Source of the DNA: Hydrogenophaga sp. SL48
Lineage (GTDB): Bacteria; Pseudomonadota; Gammaproteobacteria; Burkholderiales; Burkholderiaceae_C
Assembly: GCF_021729865.1 (NCBI RefSeq)
Contig: NZ_CP063400.1
Coordinates: 1,364,001-1,428,000, forward strand
Reading direction: 5' to 3'
DNA length: 64,000 bases
Part shown: piece after piece, positions 47,895-56,534 of the stretch
How the letters are laid out: every line of letters starts with the position of its first letter
Numbering within the stretch: position 1 is the first letter of the stretch
Notes under the pieces: model-generated
Seen by the model: only the letters and a program-made list of their open reading frames with translations
Told to the model about the DNA's origin: nothing
The model's database searches: none
Made by a program: the position numbers and the translations under genes

Positions 47895-48650
47895 ATGAGC
47901 AAAAAGAACTCTCGAACTTGGGCTTTGTGGGCTCTGCTGGCAGGGGCAGGCTTGGTCTGGCAAGGTGCTGCGCAAGCGCAAGAGGTGCGTGAGGTGCCTT
48001 ACCGCCCGGATCAGGTGACCCGGGTGAACACCGCCTTGGGCATTGCCACCCAGATCGAGATCAGCCCGCAGGAACAGATCAAGGACTTCGGGACCGGTTT
48101 CAGTGATGGCTGGGAGTTGGTGCGCCGCGACAACATCTTCTACATCCGTCCGAAAAACGTGGACGTGGACACCAACATGTACATCCGCACCAACATGCGC
48201 TCGTACCTGCTGGATCTGAAGGTGTCGGCCTCCAAGTGGAAGACGTTGGAGGAGGCGAAGAGTGCCGGCGTGTTCTACAAGGTCCGCTTCGTCTATGGCA
48301 GCGAGGAGCCCGACAAGGCCAGCGCTTTGGCTGCGGCCAATGCCGTGTTGTCACCGACCGCGAGCGCGCTGAATTCGCAGGTCAACTACCACCTGAACTA
48401 CGACTACTCGACAGTGAGCGATGTGTCGACCATCGTCCCGACACGGATGTACGACAACCAGCAGTTCACCTACATCCACCTGCCACCGATGGCGAACTTT
48501 CCGGCGGTGTTCGGGCGCAACGAGCGCCATGGTGAAGAGTTTCTGGTCAACACCAAGAGCGAGAAAAACGTGATGGTGGTGTTGGGCGTCTATCCGTACC
48601 TGGTGATGCGGCTGGGCAATGACGTGATCGGTTTGAGGAGGAACAAATGA
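47895..48650 (+). CDS. virB9: VirB9-like outer-membrane complex protein
   Basis: 251 aa. Signal peptide (to about AAQAQ), N-terminal domain with YRPDQVTRVNTALGIATQIE and the C-terminal domain with YDNQQFTYIHLP and VLGVYPYLVMRLG, as in CagX/VirB9 proteins. Binds the VirB7 peptide and VirB10 in the core complex. The stop overlaps the virB10 start codon. Confidence 0.95.
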   Translation: MSKKNSRTWALWALLAGAGLVWQGAAQAQEVREVPYRPDQVTRVNTALGIATQIEISPQEQIKDFGTGFSDGWELVRRDNIFYIRPKNVDVDTNMYIRTNMRSYLLDLKVSASKWKTLEEAKSAGVFYKVRFVYGSEEPDKASALAAANAVLSPTASALNSQVNYHLNYDYSTVSDVSTIVPTRMYDNQQFTYIHLPPMANFPAVFGRNERHGEEFLVNTKSEKNVMVVLGVYPYLVMRLGNDVIGLRRNK

Positions 48651-49735
48651 GCTTGCAATTTCCCAACGCCAACGGTGGCGGCCAAGGCCCCGTGCTGTCC
48701 GACAACATGCCCAAGCTGTCTGCGGGTCTGACCCGCGGGGTCAACAAGACTGCTGTGGCTTACATCGTCCTGGTGTCGCTCGCGACCATCGGCATGACGC
48801 TGTGGGTGGCGAGCAATGCGTTTTCGGCCGATGACGACAAGAAGAAGCAGGTCACTTACGAAGAAGTGACTGTTCCCGAAAAGCCGTTGCTCAAGCTGCC
48901 GCCGCCTGAGCTAGATGCAGAGGTGGTGGCCAAGGCCAACGTGCCGCCGATGCCGCCCGCCATGCCAATGGGCGAAGGCGCCGCGCCGGTCAAGGACGAT
49001 CTGATGCAGCGGCGCATGGCCAGCGAAAACAACCTGGTGGCTGCGTCTGAAAAAGGCAAGAAAAATCCGCTCTTTGAAGACGAGTTTTCGTCGGTGAAAC
49101 GCGGGGCTGTGGAGGCCCTCGCCAACGCCGACTTCACGCTCACGCGCGGTACCTTCATTCGCTGTTCGCTGGAGACCAAGGTCGTGTCGACGCTGGCGGG
49201 CATGACCTCTTGTATCGTGACCGAGCCGATCTATTCCGTGAACGGGAGTCGTTTGCTGATCGACAAGGGTTCCAAGGTCACTGGTGAGTACAAGTACGCC
49301 GATGAAAATTACGACCGTGTGGGCATCATCTGGACCCGCGTGTTGACGACGACGGGGCTGGACGTCCGGATCGACAGCGCGGGAACCGATGCGCTGGGTG
49401 GCGCCGGCGTTCCAGGCGAATACAACGGCCATTGGGGCGAGCGGATCGGTTCGGCCCTGTTGGTGAGCTTGCTGGCGGACGGTATCGATGCTGGCGCGCA
49501 GAAGTTCGCCAATGAAAATGACATTCGCGGACGCCAGACCACGACCTATGCGGGCGGTGCCATCCAAGAGCGCGTTGATCCCTGGGAGTCTGCGACGGCC
49601 AGCACGGCCAAGAAGGCCGCCAACGACATGCTCGCCCGCTCGGCCAACCGCAAGGCGACGGTGACGGTGCTCAACGGCACGGTGGTCAACATTTTCGCGG
49701 CGCGCGACGTCGATTTTTCCAGCGTGATGCGTTGA
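48647..49735 (+). CDS. virB10: VirB10-like envelope-spanning channel protein
   Basis: 362 aa. Cytoplasmic N-terminus, one membrane helix (about 37-57), a proline-rich periplasmic region (EKPLLKLPPPELDAE, PPMPPAMPMG), and the C-terminal TrbI-like beta-barrel domain (FTLTRGTFIRCSLETKVVST, LIDKGSKVTGEY, GGAGVPGEYNGHWGERIG) that forms the outer-membrane cap with its antenna helices. GAGGAGG ribosome site inside virB9. Confidence 0.95.
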   Translation: MSLQFPNANGGGQGPVLSDNMPKLSAGLTRGVNKTAVAYIVLVSLATIGMTLWVASNAFSADDDKKKQVTYEEVTVPEKPLLKLPPPELDAEVVAKANVPPMPPAMPMGEGAAPVKDDLMQRRMASENNLVAASEKGKKNPLFEDEFSSVKRGAVEALANADFTLTRGTFIRCSLETKVVSTLAGMTSCIVTEPIYSVNGSRLLIDKGSKVTGEYKYADENYDRVGIIWTRVLTTTGLDVRIDSAGTDALGGAGVPGEYNGHWGERIGSALLVSLLADGIDAGAQKFANENDIRGRQTTTYAGGAIQERVDPWESATASTAKKAANDMLARSANRKATVTVLNGTVVNIFAARDVDFSSVMR

Positions 49736-49754
49736 TCGCAGTGGCCTTCATGTC

Positions 49755-50804
49755 ATGACGGTGCAGACCAACGACGAACCCATTGCGAACATATCAACGG
49801 AGTTTCTGGAGTACCAGTACCACGTGCTGGGGATCACGAACTTCCTGAGCGATCCCCGCGTCACGGAGATTTGCATCAACCGCCCGGGGGAGGTGTTCCT
49901 GGAAACAGTGGCAGGCTGGGAGCGCATCGATGTGCCTAGCCTGACCTTTGACCGGGCGCGGCAGTTTTGCACCACGGTGGTCAACGAAAGCAAGACCGGA
50001 CAGCGCATCACGCAGGTCGATCCCGTGGTGTCGCTCACCTTTCCCACCGGGCAACGTGCCCAGTTCGTGTTGCCTCCCGCCGTGCCAGCCGACCACGTGT
50101 CGATCACGATCCGCTTGCCTTCGCGCTACACCAAGACGCTGAACCAGTACCAGGACGACGGCTTTTTCGCGCAGATTCTGGAAGAGGACGGCAGCATCAG
50201 CGCCATGGACGAGGAATTGCTGGCCTTGAAACGTGCACGGGACTTTCATGGCTTTTTCAGCAAAGCGGTGCACTACAAGAAGAACATTGTGGTGTCCGGC
50301 GCCACTGGCAGCGGCAAGACCACGTTCATGAAGTCGCTGGTGACGCACATCCCGGACGACGAGCGGCTGATCACCATCGAAGACGCGCGCGAGCTGTTCA
50401 TTGAGCAGCCCAACCGGGTGCACCTGATCTATTCGCGCGGTGGGCAGGGCACGGCGAACGTCACCGCCAAAGGCTGCATGGAGGCCTGCCTGCGCATGAA
50501 GCCCGACCGCATCATCCTCGCGGAAATCCGGGGTGACGAGTCGTTCTATTACATCCGAAACTGCGCTTCGGGCCACCCGGGTTCCATCACCAGTTGCCAC
50601 GCTGGCAGCACCAGCCAGACTTGGGACCAGATGGCGTTGATGGTCAAGGCCTCCCCCGAGGGCTCGGGGCTGGCGTTCGGCGAGATCAAGCGGCTGCTGA
50701 TGCTGACCATCGACGTGGTGGTGCACATCAAAGCCCACGCAGGGCAGCGCTACATCACCGGCATCGACTTCGACCCCCAGCGCAAGCTGGCTCTGGACGC
50801 GTGA
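49755..50804 (+). CDS. virB11: VirB11-like secretion ATPase
   Basis: 349 aa hexameric traffic ATPase on the cytoplasmic face. N-terminal domain, Walker A GATGSGKTTF (about 183-190), Asp box ITIEDARELF, Walker B MKPDRIILAEIRGDE, His box SGHPGSITSCHAGS. Last of the continuous structural block; the cargo genes follow immediately. Confidence 0.96.
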   Translation: MTVQTNDEPIANISTEFLEYQYHVLGITNFLSDPRVTEICINRPGEVFLETVAGWERIDVPSLTFDRARQFCTTVVNESKTGQRITQVDPVVSLTFPTGQRAQFVLPPAVPADHVSITIRLPSRYTKTLNQYQDDGFFAQILEEDGSISAMDEELLALKRARDFHGFFSKAVHYKKNIVVSGATGSGKTTFMKSLVTHIPDDERLITIEDARELFIEQPNRVHLIYSRGGQGTANVTAKGCMEACLRMKPDRIILAEIRGDESFYYIRNCASGHPGSITSCHAGSTSQTWDQMALMVKASPEGSGLAFGEIKRLLMLTIDVVVHIKAHAGQRYITGIDFDPQRKLALDA

Positions 50805-50809
50805 CAACC

Positions 50810-51274
50810 ATGATCAACACCTCTTTTCTTTTCAAGGCGCTGAGCGCCGCTTCGCTGTGTGTGGCATCCATGCTGGTCCACGCAGCAACCCCAATTCCGG
50901 GTTTGACGCCTGTGGACATACGCGGCCTGTGGTTCCCGAAGTCGGAAGCTGGCTCAGCCAAGTGTGCGAATTACCTGGGACGGCAACCGGTGGAACCCGA
51001 TGTAGGCGCGCTGGTCATCAACGAGCGCCAGATGGTGCGATGGGTGCAGCCTGGTCAGAGCGCCACGATTTTCGTGACCGACGTTCAACCGCGCCGCCGC
51101 AACACTTGGCGCATCCAGGGCCTGCTTGATGCACCGCCCTACGAGGCACCGAAGGTTTTGGAGACCTATGTGTTTGAGGTGCGGCAAGACGACCTGCACT
51201 GGTCGAGCCGACGGGAAGGAGCTCGGCTGAGCGAAAGGGTGGAAACCTCCGTGTTTGCGCGATGCGGTTATTGA
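50810..51274 (+). CDS. Periplasmic protein of unknown function in the T4SS cargo block
   Basis: 154 aa starting 5 bp after virB11. Signal peptide (LFKALSAASLCVASMLVHAA), then a small beta-rich domain: IRGLWFPKSEAGSAKCANYLG, NERQMVRWVQPGQSATIFVT, TYVFEVRQDDLHWSSRREG, ending in RCGY; the two mature cysteines could pair. No family recognised. Exported and placed upstream of the lipoprotein and lipase genes, it may be an immunity protein or a periplasmic accessory protein. Confidence 0.72.
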   Translation: MINTSFLFKALSAASLCVASMLVHAATPIPGLTPVDIRGLWFPKSEAGSAKCANYLGRQPVEPDVGALVINERQMVRWVQPGQSATIFVTDVQPRRRNTWRIQGLLDAPPYEAPKVLETYVFEVRQDDLHWSSRREGARLSERVETSVFARCGY

Positions 51275-51344
51275 ACGCGCGCCGACCTCTTCAAACCCTT
51301 CTTTTGGCAGCCATTGGTGCTGCATTTTCCTGAAAGGTGACCTG

Positions 51345-51863
51345 ATGCGAACTCGCCGGATTTTTGTTGGCGTTTTGATGACCCTGGCATTGGCCTCGGC
51401 GTGTGCGACCAAGGTGGCGGAGCCTTGGCACAAGTTCGCTTTTGATGGCTGGAATGACAAGTGGTATCCGGCTCATGAATTGCTGGAGTACAGCTACGGA
51501 GATAAGTACCGGATGGTTCGGGCGAGTGTCATCACGCCCGATCAACCTATTCACGAGAGCAAGAGCCAATTGCCTCCTGGTACCAACATCAACGGACCGA
51601 TGCCCGTCGGAGAGTTCTTGTTCGTCAAATGGCGCATCAAGGCGACGGATGAAGTGGTCGAGGATCGGGTGGATCTGCGTCAACGTCTACCCAAGGACAT
51701 GAAAGACCATGGTCTGACATTTGTGATTGAAGGCAAGCAGCTCTATGTGTATGTGGTCACGCCCAAGGTCCTGAACAGCGACTTGCCACCCAACAAGAAG
51801 ACCAGTTCGTCTAGGTACAGGGAAACATTTGAAATCTATCCCACCAACGAACTGTCCAGATAA
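51345..51863 (+). CDS. Lipoprotein, candidate immunity protein for the adjacent lipase
   Basis: 172 aa. Signal with lipobox ALASAC (C20). The mature domain contains FDGWNDKWYPAHELLEYSYG, INGPMPVGEFLFVKWRIKAT and FVIEGKQLYVYVVTPK. From memory, proteins with this DGWxDKW...YGDxYxMVR pattern sit beside DUF2235-type lipase genes in type VI secretion loci as presumed immunity proteins; I could not verify this. It ends 21 bp before the lipase gene. An exported lipoprotein fits protection against an effector delivered into the periplasm. Confidence 0.75.
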   Translation: MRTRRIFVGVLMTLALASACATKVAEPWHKFAFDGWNDKWYPAHELLEYSYGDKYRMVRASVITPDQPIHESKSQLPPGTNINGPMPVGEFLFVKWRIKATDEVVEDRVDLRQRLPKDMKDHGLTFVIEGKQLYVYVVTPKVLNSDLPPNKKTSSSRYRETFEIYPTNELSR

Positions 51864-51884
51864 ACCGGAACAAGAGACCCGGAC

Positions 51885-53546
51885 ATGGGAACAACCATTG
51901 ATCGCCATCTGTCGCGAGAAGAAGTCCAGCAGGTGCAAGTTCAGCGCGATGCCATGGGTCAGCTCCATGGCGCTCCAGCCGGGAGTTTGGTTTTTTTTGC
52001 GGCTTTTGATGGGACGAACAACGACAAAGACAATCTTGAGCTGTCGGGGAACCCTTATCCGACCAATGTGGCGAACATGTATCGGCAGGCCGAGGATGCA
52101 AAGCTGGTCAATCCCAGCCTTCAAACTGGCTACTACCGCGGCGTAGGCACTGGCGGCGAAATGGGCAGATTGCTGGAGGCTGGACCGTTCCCCACGGAAC
52201 CCGTTCGAGTGGCCGCCAACTATGCTTATCTAGACTTCGCTGAAAAGGCGAGAGACTACCTCCGCGACAACCCCACCGCCACACACAAAGACATCAGCCT
52301 TTCCAGCGTCGGTTTCAGTCGAGGTACCGCCTCTCAGGTCTTGTTGGCTCAGATGCTCAACGACAAAGGCCTGGTGACCGAGGATGGCAAGGTGCTGGCA
52401 CCGCCCGGTGGCATCGAGGTCAAGGGCATGGTGATGCTGGACCCGGTGCACAGCTACATCAAGGGCGACATGCGCTTGCCGCCCAATGTGAAGGGTGATG
52501 TGCTGGTGGTGCGTGCCGACGACGAGTTCCGCACGGAGTTCAAGGCAGCCGACTACAGTCACGACCCGCGCGTCAAGACCGTCAACCTGCATGGCAACCA
52601 TTGCGGCATTGGTGGGGGATCCCACCAACGTGGTACGGCCGCAGCTGCGCTGGAGGGCTCGACGAAGTACCTTCAGAACAGCGGGGTGACGGTGGCGGAC
52701 GTGCCTGCCGGTCAACGGTTTGACCCAAACGAGCCGATCCCTTTGCACTCCGAGGCGTACCAGACAGCGCGCAATGGCGACAAGCTGTACAGCGACCCTG
52801 TCGATGGTGACCCGGCACGTTCCCGGCCCCTGTTGCAATGGGCGGTGCAAGGCGAGCGTGGTTCGCGGGGAACGACACCGGTGCATGCCGATCCAGATCG
52901 CTTCGAGGCCTTCCCCGAGCACATGCGTGGCGTGCTGAAGGATGACCGCCTGACCGATGCGCAGAAGGACAACCACGTGCTGTTGCAGCACCGGTTCGAC
53001 CAGCGGATGCTGAACACCGGCATGCCGGAGACCGAAAAGCAGGCGGTGCGGACGCGAATCGAGCGTCAGTTCCACGAGCTGGCTGCCGAGGGGCGCCTTC
53101 ATCAGCCGGTTCAGCAGACCGAACAGGCCATGGACGGTGTGTTCGCCTCAGCAGCTCAGGCCACGAAGACGACTGCGCCGGTGCTCGGCGGATCGCTGGG
53201 CGCGTTTCAGGCGCAGGCCCGGCAAAGCCTGGGGGCGGGCTTGTCGAACCATGGGTTCACGGCGGAACAGATCGAGCAGGTGCAGGCCTATGCCGTGCGG
53301 ACGGCGGCCGAGCACCGGATGGGGACAGAGGCCAGTTGGATGGGGCTGAGCGTGGATGGTGCGCGTGTGGCAATGAAAGATGTCGCAGGGGCGATGTGGG
53401 ACTTCCCGGTTCGAGATGCATTCCGGGAATCTGCAGAAGAGCATTTGCACCGCGCCACGGGACATGAACGTCGCCGGGGTGATGCCACGGCGCTGGCCCA
53501 GGTTCAGCCGCAGGCGGTGCCCGCGCAGGAGATGGCGCGAGCCTGA
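51885..53546 (+). CDS. Candidate T4SS effector: DUF2235-type alpha/beta-hydrolase (lipase) with C-terminal secretion domain
   Basis: 553 aa, no signal peptide. Residues about 35-290 form a DUF2235/Tle-like hydrolase: FAAFDGTNNDKDN, nucleophile elbow GFSRG (S145), MVMLDPVHS (D186) and LHGNHCGIGGG (H239) as a plausible catalytic triad, so phospholipase or lipase activity is likely. A middle segment (290-420) is unassigned. The C-terminal 130 residues (FTAEQIEQVQAYAVRTAAEH, WMGLSVDGARVAM, then a charged helix and a tail rich in Gln, Ala and Pro) resemble the X-T4SS recruitment domain (XVIPCD) in order and length, though divergent. Flanked by two exported lipoproteins, the usual home of an effector with immunity genes. 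Confidence 0.78.
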   Translation: MGTTIDRHLSREEVQQVQVQRDAMGQLHGAPAGSLVFFAAFDGTNNDKDNLELSGNPYPTNVANMYRQAEDAKLVNPSLQTGYYRGVGTGGEMGRLLEAGPFPTEPVRVAANYAYLDFAEKARDYLRDNPTATHKDISLSSVGFSRGTASQVLLAQMLNDKGLVTEDGKVLAPPGGIEVKGMVMLDPVHSYIKGDMRLPPNVKGDVLVVRADDEFRTEFKAADYSHDPRVKTVNLHGNHCGIGGGSHQRGTAAAALEGSTKYLQNSGVTVADVPAGQRFDPNEPIPLHSEAYQTARNGDKLYSDPVDGDPARSRPLLQWAVQGERGSRGTTPVHADPDRFEAFPEHMRGVLKDDRLTDAQKDNHVLLQHRFDQRMLNTGMPETEKQAVRTRIERQFHELAAEGRLHQPVQQTEQAMDGVFASAAQATKTTAPVLGGSLGAFQAQARQSLGAGLSNHGFTAEQIEQVQAYAVRTAAEHRMGTEASWMGLSVDGARVAMKDVAGAMWDFPVRDAFRESAEEHLHRATGHERRRGDATALAQVQPQAVPAQEMARA

Positions 53547-53600
53547 GGCGGTTGGGCGCTGCCGTGACCACCACATGAAACACATGAAAAGGGATGACCG

Positions 53601-54557
53601 ATGAAGAGCAAAAGACTGGGTGTGTTGTTGCTGACCGCCTCGCTGGCCGCGTGTGGGCAACTGCCCATCGATTTCTTTCAGCCGCAACGCGACGGCCTGG
53701 AGACCCTCTCTCAGCAGATCGGTCCCGATGCAGGCAGCTTGAATTTTGATTTTGAGTTCGACGACAAGGCCGATGCGACGGCGGGCGAGGTCGGTTCGGG
53801 CTACATCGTGGTGAGCCGAGGAGGCAAGGAGTTGCAGGCCCTGCCGCACGCCTTTGAGATGCCTCGAAGCCGGTTGGACCGGCAAGCCTGGCTGCACTTC
53901 AAGGATTTCAACGGCGACGGGCTGCTGGACTTCAAGGTCACGCGCCTGTTTGCCATGGACGGCAAACTGCCAGTGGACAGCCTGTACCAGTTCGATGCCA
54001 AGACAGGCACCTTTGCCCAGGTGGATGTCGTGTCCAATGCCGGCGAGATCGAGGCGACCGCACCAGGTTGTGTGTCGTTGAAGTTGGTCAATGCCGCCGG
54101 CCATGCCAAGCAGGAAGGCCACTGTTTTGTGCCCGCCGCTGCACGCTGGGTTCGGGCCAAGCCGGAGGTGGCGAAAAAAGGAGTCGCGGCGGTGCGTGTC
54201 GAAGCGGTCTGCGACCCGCAGACGCCGGAGTTGATCGGCTGTCGTCGCGCGCGCATCGAGCAAGACCGTGTCCTGCTGACGATGGTGCGTGAGTACCGCA
54301 TGGGCAAGAAGCAGGCCCTGATCGGCCTGCAAGGCAAGGCCTATGCCGAGACCTACGCCAGAATGCAGGACTTGGACCACCAGAGCTGGCAGCGTTATCG
54401 GGACGCCCGCTGCGCCTCTCAGTCGCGCGAGCAGGCGGTGGCTGTCAAGGCATTGCCTGCCGCGATCGAGCTGTGTCGCCACGACTGGTCTCGCGATCAG
54501 TTGCGCCGCTACAAAGAGCAGGTGGCGCGTTTGGGTGAGGGGAAAGGCAAGCCATGA
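53601..54557 (+). CDS. Lipoprotein with calcium-type loop and LprI-like C-terminus, candidate immunity protein
   Basis: 318 aa. Lipobox SLAAC (C18). The N-terminal half has FKDFNGDGLLDFKVTRL, a DxNxDGxxD calcium-binding loop as in VCBS/EF-hand-like repeats. The C-terminal part (about 197-310) has CDPQTPELIGCRRARIEQD, HQSWQRYRDARC and IELCRHDWSRDQLRRYKEQ, which resembles the LprI/DUF1311 lysozyme-inhibitor-like domain. X. citri carries a lipoprotein immunity protein (XAC2610) also described as calcium-binding and lysozyme-inhibitor-like (from memory). It overlaps virD4 by 4 bp (ATGA), so it is part of the secretion operon. Confidence 0.75.
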   Translation: MKSKRLGVLLLTASLAACGQLPIDFFQPQRDGLETLSQQIGPDAGSLNFDFEFDDKADATAGEVGSGYIVVSRGGKELQALPHAFEMPRSRLDRQAWLHFKDFNGDGLLDFKVTRLFAMDGKLPVDSLYQFDAKTGTFAQVDVVSNAGEIEATAPGCVSLKLVNAAGHAKQEGHCFVPAAARWVRAKPEVAKKGVAAVRVEAVCDPQTPELIGCRRARIEQDRVLLTMVREYRMGKKQALIGLQGKAYAETYARMQDLDHQSWQRYRDARCASQSREQAVAVKALPAAIELCRHDWSRDQLRRYKEQVARLGEGKGKP

Positions 54558-56482
54558 GGCAAGCCAAGCTGCTGTTGTTTCTGGCGTTGCTGGCGGCAGT
54601 CCTGTTCGCTGGTCTGTACCTGAGTGGTCTGGTGCTGTTCTGGCGGCTGGACATGCCCTGGTCGCGCATGCAGTGGCTGGACTACCTGCGCTATTGGTTG
54701 GCCTATTCGGATGTACCCGCCCACGCCGGGGTGATCAAGAGCAGCGGGTTGATCGGTTTTGCGGTGCCATTGCTCATGCTGGTCGCGCTGACCGCTCTGG
54801 TGTTGTTCCGAAAAAAGCCCAACCTGTATGGCGAGGCCCGCTTCGCGACCACGGGTGACCTGCGCGAGCGCAAGATGCTCAAGCCCGACGACACGGCGCT
54901 GGTGGTGGGCAAGAAGGACGGCCAGTTCGTGTACTTCAACGGCCAGCAGTTTGCCCTTCTGGCCGCGCCCACCCGCTCGGGCAAGGGCGTGGGCATCGTG
55001 GTTCCCAACCTGTTGAGCTACCAGGGCTCGGTGGTGGTACTCGACATCAAGCAGGAGAACTTTGACCTCACCAGCGGTTTTCGCGCCCGCTACGGGCAGC
55101 ATGTCTACCTCTTCAATCCGTTTGCCGAAGACCGGCGCACCCACCGCTGGAACCCGCTGTCCTATGTGTCGCGGGACGAACATTTCCGCATCAGCGATGT
55201 GCAGAGCATCGCCGCCATGCTGTACCCGGCCTCGGAGCTGCACAAGGACCCGTTCTGGGCCAACCAGGCGCAGAACGCCTTTGTCGCCTTCGCGCTCTAC
55301 GCCTTCGAGCAGGCGGCCTACCTCGCTGAACAGTTTGACGTCCCCTACGACGCGCCCACCATCGGTGGCCTGTACCGCCTGGCGTCGGGGCGACCGGGGC
55401 AGGAGATCAAGACCTACCTGACCGAGCTGGCGGCCTGGCCGCACCTGAGCCCGAGCGCGCGCACGGCGTTCGCCACGTTGCTGGGGCAGGCCAACGAGAC
55501 CTTTGCCAGCATCATGGGCACCTTCAAGGAGCCGCTGAACCCCTGGCTCAACCCGGTGGTGGATGCAGCCACCAGCGGCAACGACTTCGATTTGCGGGAC
55601 GTGCGCCGCAAGAAGATGAGCATCTACGTGGTGATCCAGCCCAACAAGCTGGCGGAGAGCCGCCTGATCCTCAACCTCTTCTTCAGCCAGCTGATCAACC
55701 AGAACACCCGCGAGCTGCCTCAGGCCAACCCCGAGCTCAAGCACCAGTGCCTGTTGCTCATGGACGAGTTCACCAGCATCGGGCGGGTCGACATCATCGC
55801 CAGCGCGGTCAGCTTCATGGCGGGCTACAACCTGCGCCTGATGCCCATCATCCAGAGCATGGCGCAGCTGGAGTCGACCTACGGCAAGGAAACCGCGCGC
55901 ACCATCATGACCAACCACGCGCTGCGCATCATCTTCGCGCCGCGCGAGCAGCAGGACGCCAACGAATACAGCGAGATGCTGGGCTATACCGCCATGCGCA
56001 AGGACAGCGTGAGCCGCAGCCGTTCGCGCGAGAGCAGCTACACCCGCAGCGAGAGCGACGAGCGCCGTGCGCTCATGCTGCCTCAGGAACTCAAGGCCAT
56101 GGGTGACGAGAAGCAGATCCTGCTGGTCGAAGGCATGGCGCACCCGGTGATGGGCGAGAAGATCCGCTACTTCAAAGAGTCGACGTTCAAGGAGCGCCTG
56201 CTGCCGAAGGTGGAGGTGCCGATGCTGGTCTTGCCGGGCAGCCTTCCCACGAGCACCACTGCCCCGGCGCAGGTGCCCATGGCCCGCGAAGCCGTGGTGC
56301 TGGATGCACCGCCCGTGGTTCACCGGAGCGTCGAGTCCTCGCTGGCTCAGCAATACGAGGCGCACCGTCAGCGCACCCCCGAAGCGCCTCAGGAGTACAC
56401 CGGTCTGGCGGGCATCGGCCAGGAGGTGGATGAGGTGATGCGTGGCCTGGCCAGCCTGTCGTTTGAAACAGTTGCTCGCTGA
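54554..56482 (+). CDS. virD4: VirD4-like coupling ATPase
   Basis: 642 aa. Recruits substrates to the channel. Two N-terminal membrane helices (about 6-30 and 58-84), Walker A APTRSGKGVGIVVPNLL (about 138-145), VVVLDIKQENFDLTSGFR, Walker B CLLLMDEFTSIG (about 400), NHALRIIFAPREQQDA. Full length and intact; C-terminal tail Ala/Pro/Glu-rich. In the X-T4SS the all-alpha domain of VirD4 binds the effector C-terminal domain. Coupled by 4-bp overlap to the upstream lipoprotein gene. Confidence 0.95.
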   Translation: MRQAKLLLFLALLAAVLFAGLYLSGLVLFWRLDMPWSRMQWLDYLRYWLAYSDVPAHAGVIKSSGLIGFAVPLLMLVALTALVLFRKKPNLYGEARFATTGDLRERKMLKPDDTALVVGKKDGQFVYFNGQQFALLAAPTRSGKGVGIVVPNLLSYQGSVVVLDIKQENFDLTSGFRARYGQHVYLFNPFAEDRRTHRWNPLSYVSRDEHFRISDVQSIAAMLYPASELHKDPFWANQAQNAFVAFALYAFEQAAYLAEQFDVPYDAPTIGGLYRLASGRPGQEIKTYLTELAAWPHLSPSARTAFATLLGQANETFASIMGTFKEPLNPWLNPVVDAATSGNDFDLRDVRRKKMSIYVVIQPNKLAESRLILNLFFSQLINQNTRELPQANPELKHQCLLLMDEFTSIGRVDIIASAVSFMAGYNLRLMPIIQSMAQLESTYGKETARTIMTNHALRIIFAPREQQDANEYSEMLGYTAMRKDSVSRSRSRESSYTRSESDERRALMLPQELKAMGDEKQILLVEGMAHPVMGEKIRYFKESTFKERLLPKVEVPMLVLPGSLPTSTTAPAQVPMAREAVVLDAPPVVHRSVESSLAQQYEAHRQRTPEAPQEYTGLAGIGQEVDEVMRGLASLSFETVAR

Positions 56483-56528
56483 AGGCTTCGCTGGCTTTGG
56501 GGGTGTCAGGCGGTCGCCGGCGCGGCCC

Positions 56529-56534
56529 TAAAAT
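56529..56534 (+). promoter_or_regulatory. Possible -10 box for glmM
   Basis: TAAAAT 70 bp upstream of glmM, in the 121-bp gap after virD4; the -35 region is poor. A separate promoter is expected because folP is now 20 kb away. Confidence 0.3.

Larger units (their letters stand above)
36759..56482 (+). other. X-T4SS-like type IV secretion locus inserted between folP and glmM
   Basis: All 19 coding sequences point the same way: virB1-B2-B3-B4, two small secreted proteins around an IS, a lipoprotein, virB5-B6-B7-B8-B9-B10-B11, a four-gene cargo block (periplasmic protein, lipoprotein, DUF2235 lipase, lipoprotein) and virD4. There is no relaxase, mobilisation protein, integrase, replication or partition gene, so this does not look like a conjugative element. 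The long VirB7 and the cargo point to an antibacterial system. The flanks (rlmE-ftsH-folP and glmM) are contiguous in many proteobacteria. Confidence 0.85.

Noticed and set aside
36759-56482. Integrative conjugative element
   Set aside because: No integrase, relaxase, partition genes or flanking direct repeats (att) were found; the nearest tRNA gene is 20 kb away.
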